Shown here in pieces: positions 1 to 7,891 of a stretch of DNA of 14,336 nt (its first letter is position 1; every line of letters starts with the position of its first letter). The stretch is from assembly GCA_034435395.1 (NCBI GenBank), contig DAOTXK010000021.1:1-14336 (forward strand), given 5' to 3'. The stretch comes from DAOTXK01 sp034435395 (GTDB lineage: Bacteria > Chloroflexota > Anaerolineae > Aggregatilineales > Ch27). Made by a program: the position numbers and the translations under genes. A model generated the notes under the pieces. The model was not told the DNA's origin. It searched no databases and saw only the letters and a list, made by a program, of their open reading frames with translations.

Positions 1-399
1 TTGGGGTGGCGGCGCACCCACACGGTTGAGCTGAGCCGCCAGCAGCAGGCGGCTATTGATGGCCTGCTGGAAGATTTCGCCAGAGCGCCATATACGCCGC
101 CTTCGGTGAAGGAATCGATTGACCGGGTGGGGGAAGACCTGTTCCATCTGCTGGTCGAGCGCGGCGACCTGATCGTGATCGCGCCGGATGTCGTGCTGGC
201 CGCGCCGGTTTACGATGAGATGTTCCAGGTCGTCGCCGCGATACTTGACACGCGAGGGATGATCGCGGCCCGCGAGCTGCGTGATCATTTCCAGACCACC
301 CGGAAGTACGCGATCGCCTTTCTGGAATACCTGGATGCCAGGGGAATCACCCGACGCGAAGGGGATGACCGGGTCTGGAACCGCCGCCCTAAGATGTGA
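1..399 (+). CDS. selB: Selenocysteine-specific translation elongation factor SelB, C-terminal fragment
   Basis: This is the 3' end of a gene that began before the window; the TTG at base 1 is only the edge, not a start. The visible 132 residues match the C-terminal winged-helix region of SelB, which binds the SECIS hairpin of selenoprotein mRNA while the missing N-terminal GTPase part delivers Sec-tRNA to in-frame UGA codons. The last winged helix is the clearest: a segment around residues 88-127 with R-x-L-R-D, then T-R-K-Y-A-I near 100-105, F-L-E-Y-L-D near 107-112, and T-R-R-x-G-D-D-R-V near 117-125, the typical SelB ending. The preceding helix-rich stretch (residues 10-70) fits the penultimate winged helix. 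The stop is TGA at 397-399. A SelB implies that the organism makes selenoproteins; no selC or selA is visible here. Confidence 0.9.
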   Translation: MGWRRTHTVELSRQQQAAIDGLLEDFARAPYTPPSVKESIDRVGEDLFHLLVERGDLIVIAPDVVLAAPVYDEMFQVVAAILDTRGMIAARELRDHFQTTRKYAIAFLEYLDARGITRREGDDRVWNRRPKM

Positions 400-748
400 T
401 GTTCGTATGGCGGAAAGATTGGCAGTTGTCATGAGGTGGGTTGCACAAATCATGCTATGGTGAGCTTGTACAAAGTGTGTAGAAGTCACCCGGAGGCGAG
501 GGTGTTACTGCTACCAGCCCGCTTTCCTGGTGGAAACGGGTCAGGGGGCCGGGCTGGGGGCCTTCTGGGGGTTCATGATAACAATCGTCCACGGTGGTGG
601 GCGTTGGTCGCTGTGTTAGAGTGAGCCTGATGCCACGTGGTGGCGTTCGTAGCGAAGGGGGTGTGGATGGTTTCCTCCTGGTTTCTCCGTTTGTGAGGTT
701 TTTCGGTAGTGCTGCGCCTGCGTTGAGATTAGACCAGGGGACCTGAGT
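400..748. other. Non-coding stretch between selB and the malic enzyme gene, with several hairpins
   Basis: About 350 bases without a convincing gene; a 62-codon frame at 436-624 has no family resemblance and poor codon use. Visible structure on the plus strand: an 8-bp perfect stem pairing 514-521 with 550-557, which encloses a smaller hairpin (523-527 with 532-536, TGGT loop); and a 5-bp perfect stem at 632-636/640-644 with a GTG loop. A possible extended -10 (TGCTATGGT) lies at 453-461 but has no good -35. No T-rich tract follows any stem, so a simple selB terminator is not evident. The region could be the 5' leader of the malic enzyme operon, the 3' end of the selB transcript, or both. I recognise no known riboswitch or tRNA in it. 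Confidence 0.5.
514..557 (+). other. Nested hairpin in the selB-malic enzyme gap
   Basis: Bases 514-521 (CCAGCCCG) are perfectly complementary to 550-557 (CGGGCTGG). Inside, 523-527 (TTTCC) pair with 532-536 (GGAAA) around a TGGT loop. An alternative pairing joins 518-527 with 532-540, using nine pairs and one bulged C, so the two folds compete for the same left arm. That is compatible with a switchable leader, but equally with chance in GC-rich DNA. Confidence 0.45.
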
Positions 749-2104
749 ATGGAAAAGCCGATCACCAAGGAGGAGTTGCTCGAACGAGCCAAAAACCCGG
801 CCGCCGAGGCTATGCGACTGCACCCATTCTACCGTGGCAAGATTCAAACCGCGTTGCGCGCCAGCGTGCGCAGCCTGGACGACTTCGCGATCTGGTATAC
901 GCCGGGCGTGGCCGCGCCGTGCCGGGCCATTGCCAAAGACCCGGCGCTGGTTTATGAGTACACCAGTAAGTGGAATACGGTCGCCGTGATCTCGGACGGC
1001 ACGCGGGTGCTCGGCCTGGGCGACATCGGCCCGGAGGCGGGCTTGCCGGTTATGGAGGGCAAGGCGCTGCTGTTTAAATATCTGGGCGGCGTCGACTGCG
1101 TGCCGATCACGCTGGACACCAAGGACCCGGACAAAATCATCGAGACTGTGCTGATGCTGCAACCGGCTTTTGGCGGCGTCAATCTGGAGGATATCTCCCA
1201 GCCGAAATGCTTCCGTATCCTGGATACGCTGCGGGAGCGCGCCCGGATTCCGATCTGGCATGATGACCAGCAGGGGACGGCCAGTGTCACCCTGGCGGCG
1301 ATGATCAATGCGGCCAGAGTGGTGGGCAAGAAGCTGGAAGAGATGCGCATCACATTTGTGGGGGCCGGGGCGGCTAATGTGGCCTGTTCGCGCCTGTTGT
1401 TTGCGTATGGCGTGGACCCTGGCAATTGTATTGTGGCGGATATCGACGGGATTCTGGGCAAACATCGCCAGGACTTCGCGCTGCGTAAGGCGGAGTTTGT
1501 CCAGCAGTGGCGTCTATGCCAGATCACCAATGATGCCGAAATCCGGGGCGGCGTTGAAGAGGCGTTACGCGGCGCGGATGCCGCGATCTGTTTCTCAGCC
1601 CCCGGACCCGGCACGATCAAACCGGAGTGGGTGCGCACGATGGCCAAGGACGCCATCCTGCTGGCGGGCGCCAATCCCATCCCGGAAATCTGGCCCTGGG
1701 AGGCCAAAGAAGCGGGGGCAGCTGTGGTGGCGACCGGGCGCTCAGACTTTGAGAACCAGGTGAACAACTCCCTGGGGTTCCCCGGCATTTTCCGGGGGGC
1801 GCTTGACGTGCGGGCCACCACCATCACGGATGAGATGGCCATCGCCGCGGCGGAAGCCCTGGCTTCGATGGTGGATGAGGCGGAACTGGGCCCCAATCAC
1901 ATTTTGCCGACGATGGACGACTGGGAAGTCTTCCCGCGTGAGGCAGCGGCAGTGGCCGCTAAGGCGGTGGAACAGGGAGTGGCTGCTCGACCCTGTTCCT
2001 ATCAGGAGGAATTTGAGTGCGCGTCGCACATCATCCGGCAGTCCCGCGCCATGGCCCAGATGTTGATGGACGAAGGCTTTATCCCTGAACCGCCTCCAGA
2101 ATAG
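749..2104 (+). CDS. Malic enzyme (oxaloacetate-decarboxylating malate dehydrogenase), single-domain bacterial type
   Basis: Catalyses oxidative decarboxylation of L-malate to pyruvate and CO2 in the cytoplasm, yielding NADH or NADPH. The 451 residues cover the whole core. Visible motifs: W-Y-T-P-G-V-A with the likely catalytic Tyr50; V-M-E-G-K with the catalytic Lys105; metal ligands in N-L-E-D-I (Glu147, Asp148) and in H-D-D-Q-Q-G-T-A (Asp172 or Asp173); the dinucleotide fold V-G-A-G-A-A-N at 204-210; and the C-terminal signature S-D-F-x-N-Q-V-N-N-S-L-G-F-P-G around 332-346. An acidic Asp231 at the end of the second strand hints at NAD rather than NADP, but this is weak. It lacks the phosphotransacetylase domain of MaeB-type enzymes. 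The ATG at 749 has AGGGGA at 736-741, seven bases upstream. The next gene starts 17 bases after the stop, so the two are probably co-transcribed. Confidence 0.93.
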   Translation: MEKPITKEELLERAKNPAAEAMRLHPFYRGKIQTALRASVRSLDDFAIWYTPGVAAPCRAIAKDPALVYEYTSKWNTVAVISDGTRVLGLGDIGPEAGLPVMEGKALLFKYLGGVDCVPITLDTKDPDKIIETVLMLQPAFGGVNLEDISQPKCFRILDTLRERARIPIWHDDQQGTASVTLAAMINAARVVGKKLEEMRITFVGAGAANVACSRLLFAYGVDPGNCIVADIDGILGKHRQDFALRKAEFVQQWRLCQITNDAEIRGGVEEALRGADAAICFSAPGPGTIKPEWVRTMAKDAILLAGANPIPEIWPWEAKEAGAAVVATGRSDFENQVNNSLGFPGIFRGALDVRATTITDEMAIAAAEALASMVDEAELGPNHILPTMDDWEVFPREAAAVAAKAVEQGVAARPCSYQEEFECASHIIRQSRAMAQMLMDEGFIPEPPPE

Positions 2105-2121
2105 GGTGAGGAGAACCCGCG

Positions 2122-3024
2122 ATGCATGACGTGATCATTATTGGCGGAGGACCGGCGGGTCTGGCGGCGACCGCTTATGCCATTCGCAAGCGGATGGACG
2201 TGCTGCTCATCTCGCCGGGATTGGGCGGGCGCACCAATCGTAAGATGGAGCTGCCCTGGGTTGACGACTACAACGTGCTGGTGGGCGAGTCAATGGTCGA
2301 GCGCTTCCGCTCCCAGATCGAATATCTTGACTTCCTGCGGGTGCGCACCCTGGTGGAGAGGATCGAGCCTCGGGATGAAGGGTACTGCATCATCCTGAAG
2401 GATGGCAAAGAGCATTGGGGCCGGGCCGTCCTGCTGGCGACCGGGGCGCAGGGTGAACTGCTCAACGTACCTGGCGAGGCCGAATATGAGATGAAAGGGC
2501 TGTGTTACAGCACGGCGACCTATGCGCCGCTGTTCATTGATCGCACCGCCCTGGTCGTCGGTGATGGCTGCCAGGCGTTCCGGGCTGTGGCCGAACTCCA
2601 GCGGATCGCCCGGCATGTGACGCTGGTCGCGCCCACGCACGGCGACCTCGACCTGGCGGTGGCCAGGAATCTGGCGGCCATGCCTAACGTCACCATCCTG
2701 GACAGCTACGAGGTGGTTGAGCTGAAGGGCGACGCGTTTGTGCGCGCCGTGGTTCTGCGCAAGGATGGTGAAATCACCGAACTCCATACGGACGCGGTTT
2801 TTGTCGAGAAGGACCTCAAGCCCAACTCCGCCCTGGTGGCCGATCTGGTCGAGCTTGATCCCAAGGGCTTTGTGAAGATTGACGAGATGAACCGGACCAG
2901 CCGTCCGGGCATCTACGCCGCCGGTGACGTGACGACGGCCAAAGCCGACCAGGTGCTCATCTCCATGGGCGAAGGCGCGAAAGCGATGCTGGCGATTTAC
3001 GACGACCTGCTCGGCATCTGTTAG
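2122..3024 (+). CDS. Thioredoxin-reductase-like FAD-dependent oxidoreductase lacking the redox CxxC
   Basis: A 300-residue two-dinucleotide-fold flavoprotein with the length and layout of low-molecular-weight thioredoxin reductase. The FAD fold is at the N-terminus (I-I-G-G-G-P-A-G, residues 6-13), the ATG motif at 106-108, and the closing FAD motif G-I-Y-A-A-G-D-V at 263-270. The pyridine-nucleotide fold is atypical: V-V-G-D-G-C-Q-A at 145-152 replaces the usual GGGNSA. Aligning by position, the CATC of TrxR falls on S-T-A-T (residues 130-133), so both redox cysteines are missing. The H-R-R motif that binds the NADPH 2'-phosphate is also absent (around 167-172). It is therefore unlikely to reduce thioredoxin; an NADH- or ferredoxin-linked reductase is possible. 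Cysteines remain at 89, 128, 149 and the very last residue. GAGGAG at 2108-2113 supports the ATG at 2122. Second gene of the malic enzyme operon. Confidence 0.85.
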   Translation: MHDVIIIGGGPAGLAATAYAIRKRMDVLLISPGLGGRTNRKMELPWVDDYNVLVGESMVERFRSQIEYLDFLRVRTLVERIEPRDEGYCIILKDGKEHWGRAVLLATGAQGELLNVPGEAEYEMKGLCYSTATYAPLFIDRTALVVGDGCQAFRAVAELQRIARHVTLVAPTHGDLDLAVARNLAAMPNVTILDSYEVVELKGDAFVRAVVLRKDGEITELHTDAVFVEKDLKPNSALVADLVELDPKGFVKIDEMNRTSRPGIYAAGDVTTAKADQVLISMGEGAKAMLAIYDDLLGIC

Positions 3025-3058
3025 CCGCGCGCCCGGAACAGGCGGGGACAGCAAGATG

Positions 3059-3092
3059 GGGGGACGCTCCGTGGAGCCTCCCCCGTTTTGTT
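3059..3092 (+). terminator. Rho-independent terminator after the malic enzyme/TrxR-like operon
   Basis: Bases 3059-3070 pair with 3073-3084 through 11 of 12 positions (one C-C mismatch), with a run of five G-C pairs at the base, followed by GTTTTGTT at 3085-3092. It lies 34 bases after the flavoprotein stop and directly at the end of the convergent murA gene. It can therefore also act as a barrier between the opposing transcripts, although the minus-strand side has no T tract. Confidence 0.8.
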
Positions 3093-4378
3093 CAGTCAGT
3101 CACCCGTTCGATATGCGCGCCCAGGGCGGCGAGTTTTTCCTCCACCCGCTCGTAGCCCCGGTCGATCTGGCGGACGTTGTGGATGGTCGTGGTGCCGCGG
3201 GCGGCCAGCGCCGCCAGCAGGATCGACATCCCGGCGCGGATATCTGGGCTGGAAATATCGGATACACCGTGCAGCGCCGTCGGCCCGTAAACCAGGGCCC
3301 GGTGGGGATCGCACAGCACGATCCGCGCCCCCATGCTGACCAGTTTGTCCGTGAAGAAGAAGCGCCCGTCATACATCCACTCGTGGAGCAGGACCGACCC
3401 CGCCGCCTGGGTGGCAACGGTGAGGGCGATGCTCATCAGGTCGGAGGGGAAGGCGGGCCAGGGTTGCGCCTTGATCGTCGGGATGCGGTTGCCCAGGTCG
3501 CGCCGGATGGTCAATTCCTGCCCGCTGGGGATGAAGATGTCGTGGCCGCGCACCTCCCAGCGCACGCCCAGCTTGGCAAAAACCAGCCCGATCATGTCCA
3601 GGTGTTGCGGGTCGGCCTCCCGGATGGTGATCGCGCCGCCCGTGACCGCTGCCGCCCCGATGAAGCTGCCCACTTCCAGGTAATCGGCTCCGACGCGGTG
3701 CTCGCCGCCGCTCAGCCGGTCCACCCCCTGGATGGTGAGGCAGTTGGAGCCGATGCCGTCGATCTGCGCGCCCATGGCGCTCAGCATGTGGCAGAGGTTC
3801 TGCACATGCGGCTCGGAGGCGGCATTGCGGATCACGGTGGTGCCTCTGGCCAGGACAGCCGCCATGATCGCGTTCTCCGTGGCCGTGACGCTGGCCTCGT
3901 CCAGCAGGATGTCCGCGCCATGCAGGCTGTCGGCATTCATCTTAAATGCGCCCCGTTCGAAGTCGATATGGGCCCCCAGTTTTTCCAGCGCCAGGACATG
4001 GGTATCCAGACGGCGACGCCCGATCACGTCTCCGCCGGGGATGGGCAGTTCCAGGCGGCCGGTGCGCGCCAGCAGCGGGCCAGCCAGCACGATACTGCTG
4101 CGGATCAGGCGGGCCTGTTCGGGGGGAATGCGGGTCAGGCGAAGCTCCCTGGCGTGCACGAGCCAGGTGTGAGGGTCCACCTGGGTGATGTCCACGCCGA
4201 GATGCTGGAGGATCTCGGCGGTGACGCGGACATCGGCGATGTCGGGCACGTTGTACAGCGTGACCGGCTCGTCGGTCAGCAGGCAGGCGGGCAGCATCTT
4301 GAGCGCGGCGTTTTTGTTGCCGCTGGCCGTGATCTCGCCTTTGAGGGGATGTCCGCCTTCGATCACAAACTGTTCCAT
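3092..4378 (-). CDS. murA: UDP-N-acetylglucosamine 1-carboxyvinyltransferase MurA, Asp-type active site
   Basis: First committed cytoplasmic step of peptidoglycan synthesis: transfers enolpyruvate from PEP to UDP-GlcNAc. The protein is 428 residues when read from the ATG at 4378, which has AGGAG at 4385-4389 six bases upstream. The frame stays open 17 codons further but overlaps the previous gene without support. Lys22-Asn23 (G-N-K-N-A-A-L) keep E. coli numbering; Arg93, Arg122, the F-P-S-D-L aspartate and the C-terminal D-R-G-Y-E-R arginine are all present. The catalytic loop reads P-G-G-D-V-I-G-R-R with Asp117 where most bacteria have Cys115. The Asp form is known from Mycobacterium and Chlamydia, is active, and is not alkylated by fosfomycin. 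The gene follows the SAM hydrolase gene by 28 bases and is probably co-transcribed with it. It meets the flavoprotein operon tail to tail. Confidence 0.93.
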   Translation of the reverse strand: MEQFVIEGGHPLKGEITASGNKNAALKMLPACLLTDEPVTLYNVPDIADVRVTAEILQHLGVDITQVDPHTWLVHARELRLTRIPPEQARLIRSSIVLAGPLLARTGRLELPIPGGDVIGRRRLDTHVLALEKLGAHIDFERGAFKMNADSLHGADILLDEASVTATENAIMAAVLARGTTVIRNAASEPHVQNLCHMLSAMGAQIDGIGSNCLTIQGVDRLSGGEHRVGADYLEVGSFIGAAAVTGGAITIREADPQHLDMIGLVFAKLGVRWEVRGHDIFIPSGQELTIRRDLGNRIPTIKAQPWPAFPSDLMSIALTVATQAAGSVLLHEWMYDGRFFFTDKLVSMGARIVLCDPHRALVYGPTALHGVSDISSPDIRAGMSILLAALAARGTTTIHNVRQIDRGYERVEEKLAALGAHIERVTD

Positions 4379-4406
4379 GGGAGACTCCTGGCTGGAGGGT
4401 GGCCGC

Positions 4407-5258
4407 TTATGTCGCGATCTCCACCACAACCCGCTCGCCTACCGCCAAACCAAGTGTCTGCTGGGCATTCCCCTGGTTGACGGCGATCTCAAGCTGGGCG
4501 GCGCTGTTGATCAGCGGTGTGGGCTGTCCCGGCGGCACCTGGGTATAGGTGCGGGCGATGCCCTGAAAGGTGCGGCTGCCCGCACGAACCACCGCCGCCG
4601 CCGGAAAGACAATAGATGGGGCATCCGGTTTCAGACGCGGCTGTAACCGGATCAGGCCCTCCTGGTGCCAGAAACAGCGTCCAATGCTGGTCACCGCATT
4701 ACCGAAGTGATCGACATAGATCACTTCGCCTTCGATGGTGTGGTGGGTCAGGACCAGGCGAGGCGGTTCCAACATGACCAGCTTCTCCACCGGCGACCCC
4801 AGGGCGGCGATAGGGTCGCCGCAGGCCAGGCGGGCCGCTGCTGGGGCGAATACGTCGCGGCCATGAAAGGTGCCACTCGGCTCCGGCAACCCCAGCCTTT
4901 CCGGCTCGATGGCGACGGCGCGCCATGCCCCCAGTTCCGTCAGCACTTCGCTGAACACGCCGTTGTCCGGCCCGACGAAACGGCCCTGGGCGGTGTCAAC
5001 GGCGACCGGGTGCCGCGCTGAGCCGACGCCGGGGTCCACCACCACCAGAAACACGGTGTCCGCCGGGAAGTAGCGGTAGGCCGTCCACAGCACAAAGGCC
5101 GCCTGCCGCACGTTCTGCGGCGCGATGGCGTGGGTGAGATCGATCAGCGGCGTCGCCGGGCAGTGGCGCAGGATGACGCCCTTCATCGTGCCGACGTAGG
5201 CGTCAGCGGTGCCGAAGTCGGTGAGCAGGGCGATGGGGGCGGGTGGGTGCCGGGTCAT
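4407..5258 (-). CDS. S-adenosyl-L-methionine hydrolase (adenosine-forming), DUF62 family
   Basis: 283 residues of the fluorinase/chlorinase/SAM-hydroxide adenosyltransferase superfamily. The common bacterial and archaeal members use hydroxide to split SAM into adenosine and methionine. Visible motifs: L-L-T-D-F-G at 11-16, V-D-P-G-V-G-S with Asp75, Arg82 seven residues later, F-H-G-R-D with His132, and Y-V-D-H-F-G-N at 181-187. Asp75-Arg82-His132 reproduce the Asp-Arg-His triad characteristic of the hydrolase branch, so a halogenase is unlikely. The ATG at 5258 has no Shine-Dalgarno sequence; instead a good promoter ends just before it (see the promoter entry), which suggests leaderless translation. 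murA follows 28 bases downstream, so this gene probably heads a two-gene transcript. The physiological role of the family is poorly known; control of SAM level has been proposed. Confidence 0.88.
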   Translation of the reverse strand: MTRHPPAPIALLTDFGTADAYVGTMKGVILRHCPATPLIDLTHAIAPQNVRQAAFVLWTAYRYFPADTVFLVVVDPGVGSARHPVAVDTAQGRFVGPDNGVFSEVLTELGAWRAVAIEPERLGLPEPSGTFHGRDVFAPAAARLACGDPIAALGSPVEKLVMLEPPRLVLTHHTIEGEVIYVDHFGNAVTSIGRCFWHQEGLIRLQPRLKPDAPSIVFPAAAVVRAGSRTFQGIARTYTQVPPGQPTPLINSAAQLEIAVNQGNAQQTLGLAVGERVVVEIAT

Positions 5259-5265
5259 GGCGGGG

Positions 5266-5295
5266 ATTGTAACCCGTTCGCCGTCGGGCGGACAA
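5266..5295 (-). promoter_or_regulatory. Sigma70-type promoter for the SAM hydrolase-murA transcript, probably leaderless
   Basis: On the minus strand, TTGTCC (5290-5295) and TACAAT (5266-5271) are separated by 18 bases. Only seven bases lie between the -10 element and the ATG of the SAM hydrolase gene, so transcription would begin at or within a base or so of the start codon. The seven bases (CCCCGCC) carry no ribosome binding site, which fits a leaderless message. Confidence 0.6.
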
Positions 5296-5312
5296 GGATA
5301 CAGGCGGCAAAC

Positions 5313-7891
5313 TCACTCCATCCGCAGCCCATCCGCCACGGCCATCCGGCTCAGCCGCCAGGCCGGGTAGACGCCCGCCGCCAGCGCCGCCAGCACCGCC
5401 ACCAGGAAAGCTTCCAGGAATTCCTGCGGGGTGAGGGTGAGCTGCATCGTCCAGCCGAAGGAGCGCACGTTGATCACCTCGATCAGGACCACGGCCAGGG
5501 CCAGCCCGATCGGCGCGGCCAGGAGGCCCGCCGTCGCCCCCATCAACCCGGTTTCGGTGAGGGTAAGTTGCCAGAGCTGGCGCGGCGTCAGGCCGTTAGC
5601 CCGCATGATCGCGTACTCGCGGCTGTGCTCCAGCTGGAGGGACATCAGCGCGCTCAGAATGCCGATGAAGGCCACCAGCGTCGCCAGCAGTTGCAGGGCG
5701 ACGGTGATCGAGAAGGTGCGCTCGAAGACTTCCAGCGCGCTATCGCGCAGGGCGCGGTTGCTGCGCACGTTCAGGTCCATCCCGGCCAGGGTGTCCGTCC
5801 GCAGATGGTCGATCACGTCCTCCAGGTTTGCGCCCGGTTCCAGGATCAGCCCCAGCGAGGAGATGAACGGATCATCGTAAAAGCGGCGGTAGACGCTATG
5901 GTGCATCATCAGCGTGCCCTGGTCGGTGGAGTAGTCGTAGTACACCCCGGCGACGGTGAACGTCTGCGCGCCCCGGTCGGTCAACAGGGTGATCGTGTGG
6001 TGGGTCGGCGTGAGGCCGCGTCGGAAGGCGAACGGTTCGCTGACGAGCACATCACCCGCCAGGAGCGCCCCCCAGTAGTCACCATTCGGCGCGTGGTTCC
6101 AGACGAAGCGGCGCTGTCCGTGGCTAAGGTCGTGGCTGGGCACCGTCAGGTTGACCGGCGGCAGGTCCGGATATTCCGGAGCGAGCGCCTCCACGTTGCG
6201 CACGGTGGTGACGGTCGCCACGCCCGGCACCGCTTCCAACCGGGCGATGAGGTCCGGCGCGAGGTCGGCCACGGTGCGGGTGGCGGTCACCGACAGCGGC
6301 GAGATGAAAATGTCCGCGCCGAGCGTGGTCGCCAGCCAGTCGCTGACGGTCCCCCGGAAGCTGCTGATCATCACGCTGACGCCCACAATCACGCTGACGG
6401 CCACCGTCAACGCGGCGACAGCGATGGCCGTGCGGCTGAGCGAGCGGACCACGTCGCGGGGCGCGATCCGGCCCAGCACCCCCAGCAGGCGAGCGGTCAA
6501 CGGCGTCACGGCGCGCATGGCGGCGATCAGGGCCAGGGGGGTGAACAGGGTACAGCCGACCACAATCAGGAACAAGGCGGCAAAGCCCGCCAGGATGTCC
6601 TGCGTGGGAAGGCCGAGCACCAACACCCCCAGAACGGTGAGGATGACGGCTCCAGCCGTCATCAGCGCGGTGACCCGGCGGGCACCTCCCTCGACAGCGG
6701 AGCGGCGCATCGTCCCGGCAGGGGGTGTGCGCGTGGCTTCCAGGGAAGGCACCAGGGCGGCCAGCAGACTGGCCAGCAGGCCGACGGCCAGGCCCGTGGC
6801 CAGCGTGCCGGGGGCGACAGTGACTCGTTCCACGGTGACGGTGAAGTACAGATCGCTGATGGTCCCCGCAATCAGGCCGACGACCCCCCGCCCCAGGATG
6901 ATGCCCAGGGCCAGCCCCAGGACGGTCCCGATCAGGCCGAGCAGGACGGCTTCCCCCAGGACGAGGGCGAATATCTGGCGGCGGGTCGCGCCCAGCGAGC
7001 GGATGATGCCGATCACCTCGCGGCGCTGCACCACGCTGAAGGTCACCGTGTTGTAGATCAGAAAGGTGCCGACTACCAGCGCCAGCAGACTGAGCGCCCG
7101 CAGGTTGAGTTCAAAGGCCGCCGTCATCTGGTTGAGGGCGCTGTTGCTGGCATTGGGGGTGGTCAGGGCTGCCCCCGCTGGCAGGATGGCCGTGATGGCG
7201 GAGGTGTCATAATCCGCTGGCAGGATCAGGTCGATGCGGGTGAGCGTGCCCGGTCGGCTTAATAGCTCCTGGGCAGTGGCGATGTCCGTCAGGAGCAGGT
7301 GGCTGAGGGCCTGGGCGCTGAGGCCGTCGCCCGGTATGAGCAGGCCGACAATCTGCACCTCGACCCGCGCCGCATTGGGCCGCAGGGCGATTGTATTCCC
7401 CATGCCTAGCCCGAAGCGGTCCGCCAGTGATTGGCTGATCAGGACGGTCCCCGGTTCGGAAAGGAGCCGGGTCAGGCGGTCGACCGGGGGCTGGTTCCCG
7501 TTTTCGGCGAGGCTGCTCGCCAGGTAGTCGCGGAACGGCGCTTCCGCGAAGGGGTCAACGCCCAACAGGCGCACTGGCTGGTCGCCAAGGTCGGGGGCGC
7601 GGATGAACGCCTCGACCACCGGGGCGCTCTGGCGCAGTCCCAGGCCGGTGCGCACCTCCCGGTACAGTTCCGTCGGCAGCCCGCCTGGCCCGCCGACGAT
7701 CTGGTGGGTGGCCCGTCCGGCGATGCTTTCCGCGCTCAGAGTGAAAGCGCGCCGGGCGGAGCCGTTTGCCAGGTCGATCGCCACCCCCACGGCCACGCCC
7801 AGCGCCACCCCGATCACAAACAGGACGCTATGCAGGAGACGGCGGCTGATGGAGCGACGCGCCAGGCGGAACATGAGCAGGCGTGGGGCGA

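Noticed and set aside
436..624. 62-codon plus-strand frame in the selB-malic enzyme gap
   Set aside because: No Shine-Dalgarno of note, no family resemblance, and it covers the paired stems; structure is the better explanation.
400..748. A selenocysteine tRNA (selC) next to selB
   Set aside because: I looked for a T-arm GGTTCRANNCC-like segment and a paired 8-bp acceptor arm on both strands and found neither.
455..1465. 336-codon minus-strand frame opposite the malic enzyme gene
   Set aside because: The plus-strand frame carries all malic enzyme motifs; the reverse frame has none of any family.
749..2104. MaeB-type malic enzyme with phosphotransacetylase domain
   Set aside because: The protein ends at 451 residues, just after the malic enzyme core, and no PTA-like sequence follows.
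3056..4480. 474-codon plus-strand frame opposite murA
   Set aside because: It begins inside the terminator hairpin, overlaps a clear MurA and has no recognisable family.
4407..5258. SAM-dependent chlorinase or fluorinase
   Set aside because: The Asp75-Arg82-His132 triad is the mark of the hydroxide-using hydrolase branch, and no halogenated-metabolite genes are near.
5130..7262. 710-codon open frame on the plus strand opposite the ABC permease
   Set aside because: It is rich in Gln, Arg, Gly, Asp and His with no recognisable domain, and it mirrors a well-supported FtsX permease on the other strand. Long antisense frames are expected in GC-rich genes.
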